DNA of 64,000 nucleotides from Capitulum mitella (lineage: Eukaryota > Arthropoda > Thecostraca > Pollicipedomorpha > Pollicipedidae), in assembly GCA_030062745.1 (NCBI GenBank), contig CP099848.1, positions 14,483,568 through 14,547,567 of the forward strand. Reading direction: 5' to 3'. Of this stretch, positions 33,701 to 42,600 are shown in pieces; positions within the stretch are counted from its first letter, which is position 1; each line of letters begins with the position of its first letter. Below the pieces are notes generated by a model, which made no database searches, was not told the DNA's origin, and worked only from the letters and a program-made list of their open reading frames with translations. The translations under genes were made by a program, and so were the position numbers.

Positions 33701-36660
33701 TTCTATGCTTTAAATATGGTATAAATTACATAAAACTACCTCTTTCCTACAAATTTTGTCGCATGCCAGTGGCATATAACAAAATTTGGCCTTTGGCCCC
33801 CACCCTGAAGAAAATCCTGGCTACGTGCCTGGTTCTAAGTGCCTTTTTTATATTATTTTTATCGGTCCTCAGGAGCAGTGCCAAATTAGAAGGGGGAAGG
33901 GAACAAAAGGATAATGGCCAGAACCATGAAAGCTCCAGATTTTGTCCTGCACAATTTTTATCACTCGGTTCGCTGTTGCAATCTCATCTCCAAAAATTTC
34001 GCATTGTTAGTAAGAGACACTAAGGATCGCTATCCATATCAATAATACTGCTCAACCAATGCATCTGTTACCGTCTTGTAGTAGATGTTCTCAATTGACA
34101 CCCCTGCTGCAAATCTGGAAGCTGCATACAGCCCAATGCGGTGTGTATGAAATACTTTTTACGGCCGCAGGCTACGTTCCATCACAGCAGGACATTCTCC
34201 GAACACGAGTCAAGACAACAGGCATCATCGAAAAAAGCTTCCAATACAAGGGGAAGCTTTTCAGGTACGCTTTCATTCGAGCTGCAGATGCAGTATCAGT
34301 CTTGCGCTCCTTTCTTTGGCGTCATTGTCATAACCTTAATGTTAAATTCGTCAAAAACGAGAGTCCAAAGTCTACCGACCTCCAGGATCTCCAGTCATGG
34401 CAGCCGCCTTCCTATAACGCCTTGTTTCAAATAATTCGCGAAAAAACGGGGTAAGAGCTGAACACATGATGTCTACCCCGTGCTTTTTTCAGGATGTTCG
34501 ATGTTGGGGGCCAGCGCTCAGAGAGAAAGAAGTGGATACACTGCTTTGACGGAGTCACTGCCGTGATTTACGTCGTAGCACTGTCCGGTAAAAAGAAAAC
34601 ACACATGAGGAACATTATGACATTCCCTTGGATAGAGTGACCCACAGGGCAGGTAGGAGGCGGCCTTTTCAGTTTTGGAAAATGTTGCATAAGTCCAACA
34701 GCATTGCATAGAAACCAAATGCCTCAAAATTGCGCTAGTCTACGACCTTTAAAACACTCCTTCGCACATGACAGTTAAGTGACGGATTTTGTTAACAGCT
34801 CACAAGACTGGAAGCTTCAATGAAGTTCACTGGTACGGCCATAAAAGCGTCCTTAGCGCTGAGTCCGGACTTATAAAGCAGTTTAGGAAACGATTTTCGC
34901 GATCCGGGGTGACTGGCATATTTTAAAGCACGTCGTCCCGCGAACATATCAATCCATGCCACTGCTCACACCCTTCTCGCCGAACTTCCGCCATCAGAGG
35001 CCGCGTCTTCACACGACCCCGAACCTTCTGACCTGCCCTGAGGCCGATCTCAGGGAAGGTAGACCCAGAGTCAGGGACATCTAGCGAACCACATGGTGAG
35101 GCCACCAGCGCAGTTGGGGCCCTACTGCACTAACACACTAACCCAGTTTTGTGTCCGCAATTTACGAAACTTTTGGCGATTTATGCTGCTTTGGTGCGTT
35201 GGAATTCAGCGTCTTCTCAGCTGGGACAGGAACGATCGTATATGGCGTAAGGTTGTCGGATGGCTTTTGAATGTGATTTATAACATAAATATATTTATAT
35301 ATGCTTACACTACATGTATTATGATACGTAATATATGATTATTAACATATAATATAATATATCTAATATAGATAAGATGGGATAGCTTCTCGTTGGGTTT
35401 TAGCATCCAGTATCAAGTACTGCAAGAGAAGAATCGCGCCAAATCTGTTCGTGTTTCTTTCCATTTGGCAATCTCCCTACCTGCCCCTTTAAGCATCCCT
35501 GCACGTCCCGACGCACCCCTCCGCACTTGTGAGAAACAAATGCATGCAAAGAACACGATGATGCATTTCATTCGTCGAGACTCGCAACCTTAGGCAAACC
35601 GTCCACGTTTGAAACAGGACTTTTCGTGCCAGCTGCGGGCTGCCAGAGCGGCACGCCATTGTCATGTTCCCAGGGTATGACCTCGTGCTGCTGGAGGACG
35701 GCACCACCAACCGTATGGTGGAGTGCATGAAGCTCTTCGATTCCGTGTGCAACAACACCTGGTTCAGGAACACGCACATGATTGTTTTCTTCAACAAGAG
35801 GGACTTGTTCGAGGAGAAGTTGCCCCGCTCGCCTCTGACCATCTGCTTCCCAGAGTACCAAGGTAACCGCTCGCGCAGTTGACGAACAGTTAAACCCGAC
35901 GAGTACGAAAACGTGGTTGCGAAATGCCCTGAGCCCGATGCGTCCTCAATTTGCCTTTCCCTTCCCCTCTCTGGGATGCCCAAGATGACGTCGTCCCATT
36001 TAGCAGCCTTCCTCCCTCCCCCTAGTGAAACTACGTATTGATGTTGGAAGCTAAGGTACCAGCTTTCATTTGGCTTTGATTTGATTCGGTGGTCTCGAAT
36101 CAGTTAAGATATGTTGGGGACTCCTTTCAGTTGCATTACACCCTAAAAGCAACGTCGTTGGACGATGTGTTCGATAACGCGAGTCACGTTTGTTGGCAAA
36201 TTTTCTTCGCCCAAAGACATGTATGGCTGGCGCAAAGTTTTGTTTCCCGTTTACTAACACGTTCTTATCCTGATCAGGCGAGAATGACTACGAGAGCTGT
36301 GCGGACTACATAATCAAACAGTTCATGGCGCTGAACAGGCAGGACAAGAATATCTATCCGTTCTTCACATGTGCTACAGACACCGAACAAATCAAGGTAA
36401 AGCGAAACCAGAACACCGCGACGGCGGTAGTATTCAGGGTGTTGTGCCCCGGCCACGCTTGGGGTTCCATTGCCTGTTTGCTACAAGGGCCTTTGCTTCA
36501 CCGCTCCTTATTTCTCTTCGTTCCAAGGCGGTTTTTCATCTTTTCGTTTTTACGTGTCTCATTTCCTGCATTTCTGTTTTCTCGGCCTTTTCAGTATGTT
36601 TTTGCCGCCGCAAGCGACATCGTGCTCTGCGTGAACTTGCGGGGCTGCGGGCTCTGCTAG
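30563..36660 (+). CDS. Divergent Gi/o-class G protein alpha subunit (8 coding exons, 360 aa)
   Basis: A tandem paralogue of the upstream Gi-alpha gene. Coding exons are 30563-30704, 31069-31253, 32854-33046, 34171-34264, 34493-34587, 35674-35862, 36278-36396 and 36595-36660; they total 1,083 nt with consistent phases. Nucleotide-binding elements are intact: P-loop GAGESGKST at 48-56, RTRVKTTG with Arg186 and Thr189, DVGGQ with Gln212, NKRD at 277-280, and TCAT near 331. The N-terminus MGACCTCSG has a myristoylation glycine, three close cysteines and an Ala/Pro insert making it eight residues longer than Gi. The C-terminus ends RGCGLC, closer to Go (RGCGLY) than Gi, with cysteine at -4. The rest of the alpha-5 helix is diverged. 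It should still be a working GTPase switch, with altered receptor choice likely. It is not a clear orthologue of any standard class. Confidence 0.94.
31069..31253 (+). CDS. Second G-alpha exon 2 (P-loop)
   Basis: Encodes [18 protein letters not shown] through [10 protein letters not shown] to DPARK. It corresponds to exons 2 and 3 of the upstream gene fused without an intron. Acceptor GTCGCCAG, donor AAG/GTGGGG. Confidence 0.95.
31440..32653 (+). mobile_element. 1.2-kb non-autonomous piggyBac-like element, TTAA-flanked
   Basis: TTAA flanks both sides (31,436-31,439 and 32,654-32,657). The ends begin CCCG when read inward from either side. Subterminal inverted repeats share CAGTTGRCCGCCCCCC, at about 31,459-31,477 and inverted at about 32,584-32,604, each beside a G/C homopolymer. 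TTAA duplication with CCC-starting ends is the piggyBac signature. The interior is AT-rich with no transposase frame. It lies in intron 2 of the second G-alpha gene. Confidence 0.75.
32854..33046 (+). CDS. Second G-alpha exon 3 (helical domain)
   Basis: Encodes DDAVTFF to ALDRISQP with the conserved EYHLNDSA. Acceptor CTCCGGCGCAG, phase-1 donor CCAG/GTCAGA. The upstream gene has no intron at the end of this segment. Confidence 0.94.
33572..33831 (+). mobile_element. 260-bp hAT-like MITE in intron 3
   Basis: The left end CAGGGACGTAGC and the inverted right end CAGGCACGTAGCC match at 11 of 12 positions and have the CAG-start typical of hAT elements. Both ends are followed by a G-rich/C-rich segment. 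No convincing 8-bp target duplication is preserved. Confidence 0.5.
34171..34264 (+). CDS. Second G-alpha exon 4 (switch I)
   Basis: Encodes [18 protein letters not shown] and the following strand, with the GTPase arginine and Mg-binding threonine. Acceptor ACGGCCGCAG, phase-2 donor CAG/GTACGC. Confidence 0.95.
34493..34587 (+). CDS. Second G-alpha exon 5 (switch II)
   Basis: Encodes [18 protein letters not shown] then [13 protein letters not shown], with catalytic Gln212. Most residues match the upstream gene's exon 5. Acceptor CTTTTTTCAG, donor TCCG/GTAAAA. Confidence 0.96.
35674..35862 (+). CDS. Second G-alpha exon 6 (NKRD motif)
   Basis: Encodes [18 protein letters not shown] through FFNKRDLF to CFPEYQ. 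Same length and phases as exon 6 of the upstream gene. Acceptor TGTTCCCAG, donor AAG/GTAACC. Confidence 0.96.
36278..36396 (+). CDS. Second G-alpha exon 7 (TCAT loop)
   Basis: Encodes [16 protein letters not shown] to [12 protein letters not shown]. Two codons shorter than the corresponding exon of the upstream gene. Phase-0 donor AAG/GTAAAG. Confidence 0.95.
36595..36660 (+). CDS. Second G-alpha exon 8 (diverged C-terminus)
   Basis: 21 codons plus stop, from [10 protein letters not shown] to NLRGCGLC. Length, phase and pattern match the terminal exon of Gi genes, yet only about 8 of 21 residues equal the upstream paralogue, far fewer than in exon 5. The last codons and stop are similar to the unit of the 32-bp minisatellite that follows. 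Acceptor GGCCTTTTCAG. Confidence 0.88.
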   Translation, partial: YVFAAASDIVLCVNLRGCGLC

Positions 36661-36916
36661 CAGCGGACTGCGGTGGACTGCGGCTCTGCTAGCAGCGGAC
36701 TGTGGCAGACTGCGGATCTGCTAGCAGCAGATTGTGGCGGACTGCGGCTCTGCTAGCAGCGGACTGTGGCGGACTGCGGCTCTGCTAACAGCGGACTGTC
36801 GAAGACTGCGAATCTGCTAGCAGCGGACTGCGGCAGACTGCGACTCTGCTAGCAGCGCACTGTGGCAGACTGCGGTTCTGCTAGCAGCAGACTGTGGCGC
36901 ACCGGCGTTCTGCAAG
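36653..36916 (+). repeat. 32-bp minisatellite starting at the stop codon
   Basis: TCTGCTAG or a close variant occurs at 36,653, 36,685, 36,717, 36,749, 36,781, 36,813, 36,845, 36,877 and 36,909, an exact 32-bp period. The first TCTGCTAG contains the final Cys codon and the TAG stop of the second G-alpha gene. Related CGGACTGYGG segments continue to about 36,970. Confidence 0.95.
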
Positions 36917-37595
36917 CAGCGTCTTGCGTTGGACTGCGACTGGGCTGCCGACGGACTGTGGCGGACTGCGGCTACTGACGTCGTGCGGCGGACTCCCGAC
37001 CTCACTGACGTCCCGCCGCCGAAGGGTCGTCCTTCGGCGACTTAACGACATTGGGGACACCGCAGCTGCTGCCGCCCCTGTCCAAACGGAGGACGACACT
37101 CGAGCGACGGCCTGGAACTGCTGTTAGACATATCCGAACGGAGGGCATCCGGCAAGCGATGAGAGACTGTCGGCCAGACGCCCGATCGGAGGACGACGCC
37201 TGGCCAGAAGTCAGAGGCTTCTGCTCCGCGCATGCACTACGGGGGACGCGAGCAGGCCACGACACACGCTCCGGACCAGCAGCGTAACGTCCCAGTGAGA
37301 TCTGGATGACGGGCGAGGGTGCTGTATGGGACGGACGGCACTGTTCGTCCCGCGACGGTGGTGGCGCATGCTGCGCACCAGAACGTCCCCCTGGAGGCGT
37401 GAGCGTACCACTCGGCTCAGTACGCACTATGTGTGTCATGTGGACGTTTTTATACTCAAAGCGAAATGTCAGACGACAGTATTTTACCATGTTAGCCATA
37501 CAATTAGCCTACGTGTAGCGCTTTGCTATTTGTTTTATTTGCGTTCGTACGTTTGTTGTCGAATGTGGCGACATCCGTTGGCTGGCAGACTATGC

Positions 37596-37601
37596 AATAA
37601 A
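37596..37601 (+). terminator. Candidate polyadenylation signal of the second G-alpha gene
   Basis: AATAAA followed closely by a second overlapping AATAAA-like hexamer, about 940 bases past the stop codon. Placement fits, but cleavage cannot be confirmed from sequence alone. Confidence 0.45.
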
Positions 37602-37619
37602 AAATAAAATATTGAAGTG

Positions 37620-39300
37620 AACACAGATGGCAAGCAAAAAGCCCATTTATGACGTGGATTTTTTCTCGCCAGCCGCCAGGTAAGGCAAGCCGCAATAAAC
37701 CCGTTTCACAAGATTCAAGGAAACAATATCGGCAACCCCTGAAAGCTCTGCGTTGCCGAAAGGGCATTGGAAGTGCCTGGCACAATTCAAGTGTCCACCA
37801 GTGCCAGCCGACCCCCTGCCTCAGCCGAGACGGCTCCTCTCCGCCGTGGTTGGCTTAGTGGTGCCGAACGCTGCTGGTCTATTTCCGAACAGCTGGCTAC
37901 GTTTTTTTATCGATCCTATTCAAGTAGCCTCGCCGCCTCAGAGTCCTCGTAGTAAGTTTCCGGGGTCAAGCCGACGTCGCCGTGACCTTGTACAGAGTAT
38001 TTATTGTGCCAATAGTTTGTACGGTGCCGGTGCGCGAGATACAACACGTGCGTACATGCGCTGTGTCTTAAGGAGGTAAAGATGGCAGGCTTGAAGGCAG
38101 GTTGACATAGCATACAGGCACTTCGATGCTTAAGCACGTAAATATCACACAGAGGTAGATTTAATTCACGTGACTGGCGGTACGTAACCTAAATTCGAAA
38201 CCGAACAATCTATTGCGCTCGTTTTTGCGTTTCTATCGAGCTTCACGGCGCCCAGGATGGTGAGTGGTCAGACACTGTGATAGAGTTTGCATACTGCCAA
38301 AAACACTACTAGTGTCCCTTAGTGCTACTGATCTTAGCACACAAGTTGAGCCACAAAAGAATAGTTGCACATGACACGGGAAACAAAATCAAGACAACAA
38401 ATAGCTTGCCGACGGTAAACCGCACACGGAAAACAGAAAACATGGTCAAAGCACTTCTGCTGACCCAGCCGTAGCAAACACAAAGAAAACAGGATAAGTG
38501 TACGTGTAGAAGGCCCGTGAAACTGCCATATTCCGCGCGGCGGTGAACAGGGAGCGAACAAGCTCCAGCGGCCCAGGAGAAATCGGCAGCCGTCGCTGGC
38601 TCCGCAGCATAGTTGACACTGCCTACTGGGATGCCGTGCTCATGTATGTACAGGCAGGCGCGGGTCCAGTGACTTAGAGCAGCGTATCCCCATCTGATTT
38701 CACTTTTTCGATAAACTTTCGGAAATTTCTCCAGTTCAAGCTTACGGGGAGTTTCGCCGCGTGAAAAGGTTGTGTATTCACAAAAACCGAATAGTGTCCC
38801 AGCCTATTCTCAAAATCCTAAATCCGTTCCTACATATTGTCTGCCATACGAGCCAGCCGCAACGGAGCGCCCGACGTGTACCTCCAGTGGATGCCAATCT
38901 TCCATTTACTGGCAGGACCAGGTCGATTTTACAACAAAGTAACCGACACTCAAGGTGGAATTCACGTACCCGAATAATACTGATCTGAGGCACACACGGA
39001 GTATGGACGACATAAACGCGCCCACAAAATCCGTCCTCGACAGCAGCAGCGTAGCCAGGGCTCAATGCGGTCAATTGATCTTCGCCAACACTATTTGCGA
39101 TGGCTTAGGACCAGTCACTTGACATAATCCTGACACGTTTCGCTGGACACATTTTTCCGAGTTCGTTCCTCGAACCAACCTCCATAATCCTGGCAACGCT
39201 GCCACTCAACACGGAACACAACACCAGCACAGTGAAGCCTGCCCCGCCTAGGGAAAGGGACAGGGACTCAGTCTCGCGCCTGCCCAGCCCAGGACGCACG
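37620..39300. other. Spacer between convergent genes
   Basis: Lies between the second G-alpha gene (plus) and the SSUH2-like gene (minus) and probably includes the latter's 3' UTR. A minus-strand AATAAA can be read at 38,000-38,005. No coding exon or transposon recognised. Confidence 0.4.
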
Positions 39301-39305
39301 GAACA

Positions 39306-39485
39306 TGACGTCACACTCGCGGTGGCAACGACGGACCGCGGGAAGTCCGGCCCGGCCACCGTGTCGTAGTCTCGCGCACTGTCCACTCGCAGCGCGCAGC
39401 GACAGACAGACCATCCTGCCGACGCTGCGTCCCTCGGGATCGGCCGGCCGCGGCGATGACGTCATGGCCGAGCTCGGTGACGTCA
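39306..39485. promoter_or_regulatory. Cluster of three CRE palindromes
   Basis: TGACGTCA occurs at 39,306-39,313, 39,457-39,464 and 39,478-39,485 in a CpG-rich stretch. The last copy overlaps the stop codon of the SSUH2-like gene on the minus strand. Full CREs are rare by chance, but whether this is a working promoter or enhancer is unknown. Confidence 0.35.
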
Positions 39486-39632
39486 CAGGATGGTGCAACA
39501 GCCCCAGCAGTAGCGGTCGGGGTAGTCGGGCGCGTGCACCCGGTTCTCATAGCCGTACACCCAGAAGCGGCCGGTACGCGACTTGTGCGAGTAGCAGACC
39601 TCCGCCACGGGCACCACGCGCACCTGGTGACG
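39483..39632 (-). CDS. ssuh2: SSUH2-like exon 8 (C-terminus with CaaX box)
   Basis: Encodes RHQVRVVPVAEVCYSHK to APDYPDRYCWGCCTIL, matching the conserved end of the family (APDYP...CGCT). The final CTIL fits a geranylgeranylation-type CaaX motif with neighbouring cysteines. Acceptor CTGTCGGCAG. Confidence 0.95.
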   Translation of the reverse strand, partial: RHQVRVVPVAEVCYSHKSRTGRFWVYGYENRVHAPDYPDRYCWGCCTIL

Positions 39633-42600
39633 CTGCCGACAGTGAGGGCGCGCGGTTACCGCGCTGACCTGGAGTCGACGGAACGAACACTGGCGTCGAC
39701 AGATGTGCGTCTTCCCTGCCATTGTCACGACAGAAGTCTGGCATAAAATAAGGACGAGAACGTCCCGTGCGTAACATGGTTACCGAGTCAGACGAGAATG
39801 ACTGGTATTGTCGAACGGTCGGCGCAATGGGAAATGTCACCGGGCGTCGACCATTGCCAGCACAGCGGTTTAGTACTAAACAAATGAGGAGCTAGATGGG
39901 TGTGCCGGGCCCTCACGTCAGGCCTGCCTGCTCGCCACCGCACACACCTGCGCCAGCACCCGCTGGTCGGAGAACTTGTCGGCGTGCTCCAGAATCAGCT
40001 GGGCCGAGGCGAGGTTGATGGCGGCGTCCGGATAGTGCGACAGGGGCGCCACGGCCGGTGCCTCCTCCTCGACGGCCACCTGGCCGCTCACCTCCCGGAT
40101 CAGCGGCTCCGGCAGCGAGCTGCGCTGCACGATGTGCTCGGACGTGTTCACCTTCCTGCCGACGACGGCGGAGACGACGTCAGCGGCCGGCGACCGGACG
40201 CCGCCCGTTTCGGAGCAACAGGCAGTCAGGCACGGCACGCTGTCTGAACGCACAACAACGTAACGGCGATGCGCGGATATACTTTTAAAGAACGGTATAG
40301 ATTCACACGTGTCTGCAGGGTTCCCGGGTGTCTTTTCTCTACACGGCCAGGCCGCGCGTCAGCCATCGAGCCAAGGCAACAGTGACCGCCGACAGCGTTC
40401 TTCACACACCGGCGCATTGCGGACACCATGGCACGGGATGAACGTCCGTAATCCGACAGAGACGACTGAACGGTCGGTCAGCTCCTAATGACCCATCTGA
40501 AAGGATTACACGCTAATCAAATCGGGTCATATGTTCAGACGACAGCGGAACTGGCCACTTTTACGGCCGTCACGAACCAAGAGATGGTCAGCCGGATGTA
40601 GCAGCGAACTTGTCCGTAGCTGTCGCACGGAGGGCAGGCCACGCGACCCTTGGCGTTGCACTTGAGGCAGTCCTGCTTGCCGTCGCCGTACGCGGACGCC
40701 TGGCAGTAGTAGCAGCGTTCCCGGTAGCCGGAGCTGTCCGCGCTCCAGCCGTTACCATGGCAACTGAGACAGCGCGTCTGTAATCGACAGCGACGGTGAG
40801 ACGTCATTGCAAACAGCCCGAAACTGGGTAAAGATGGCGCCTGCGGGACAGAAACGCCGGTTCAGTCCTTTCTGAAAACGTCAGAGAAGGGACTGCACGT
40901 AAGCATAGGGACTAACAAAAGCGTCCAAGAAAACTCGATGACAAATAACGGGGTTTTTCGCGAATTCAGTAAAACAATGCCCATAGACAGACTTTTTTGT
41001 CCACAAAAGACTGCTGCGATCCTGCTATCAGCTCGCCATGAACAGTTCTCTTCCCTCCAATAAACGGAAACGTATGAAAATGAGACAGTGGATGCCCGTT
41101 CGAAACGCACCCAACCCTTGCCGTGGCACTCGGCACAGCTCAGGCTGCCCTGTCCTTTGCAGCGGTGACAGTCCTTAGCCGACGCAGTGTGGGGAACTTC
41201 CATCACCTTCACCTCGTCGTGAAACAGCTGAACTGAAACAGGAATGCCATTTGAGTTACTCAGCCGTGCATTTCAAGAAGCGCTTACGGCTTTCAACGGC
41301 ACGGCTCGTTTCAAGGTATACAGGGAGCAGGCATTCAACTCATCAAACCGGCAATGAATGAGGAAAATCTAAGGTTGGTAGACCCAAAATGATTTCAGCG
41401 GTCCTTGATCTCGTCCCAGCATCAGTCAGCCACAGTTCAGGTCAGATGACATTCCTGGAAAGACAAGAAGCTTGCTGCGCGAAGTCGCTGACTGACAACC
41501 GACTGGCACCGATTCCGAGGAGCCGACCGGCGTCCAGTCGCGGCCGGGCGGGCCGACCTGGCTCGGCGGACACGCTCCACGGCTCCGGCGCCACGCCGCT
41601 GTCGGGACCGTCCACCTCGCCGCCCGAGTATGGCACGAACGTCCACGACGTCTCCCGCTTCTCGGTGAACGTCTGCAGTTCGTACTGGAACAGATGGCAG
41701 CCGGGCACGCGGCCTCAGAGCACGGGCTGAGGTTGGCTGCGGGCGGGCTCGACGGCGGCGCTGGGCGGCCGGTCTCGACGCGAGGGCCGCGCTGCTCGAC
41801 TACAGCACTCTACAACAATGACGCCATGACAGACTCTTATTTAAATCTGAAGCAAAATGACTAGTGAAATTTGAGGAGATTTTGGGAAAACCAACAACCA
41901 CTTCCCACACCGAAATTATTATAGACAACACGAAACGCAGAAGTTATGGGCGCCGAATGACCCTGCAGTCGTTGCGCCCCTAAGCCCCATTAACTAACTA
42001 ACTAACTAACACGAAACGCATGGCAAGAAGATAGTCCACACGTGCATGAATCACTTCGTCCGCCCTGTAAGAATATCCAATCCGGAAGAAGTGAACAGTG
42101 ACATAATTCGGGAGCAATCACACCCACAACGGTAAGAAATCGTCCCACGTCAAGGCACAGACATTCCAATGATATCAGATGAAGTTATGAAGGACGGCCG
42201 TCCCGTTCTAACTTCACGGACATCTAATGTGGTCTAAGCATCTGTCTAAAAGAAGAAATATTCCTGCATAGACTCCAGCACAACAATGCGGGCCCCTCTC
42301 GCACGTAACCGCAGAGATGGGCAGCAGCCGTCTCGTTTCTCATTTCTCACAGGAAATCACTAGCTCAGGACCTGCAACTCAACAGGGAGCAGCGAAATCC
42401 CTTGGGGACCTGAATCCTAGTGCTGATGGTTTGACCGGCGAATCAGCCCCTCGAATTAACTTTTTAAATGAACACAACACTATTGCTTGATAACATCGTG
42501 GAACAGGCCTTTTAGATCTTTTAACGACGAAAGGAGCACGAGCTGAACGGATATATTGCACCTCTTTACATATCGTGTGTAGCTATCCACAGTCGACACT

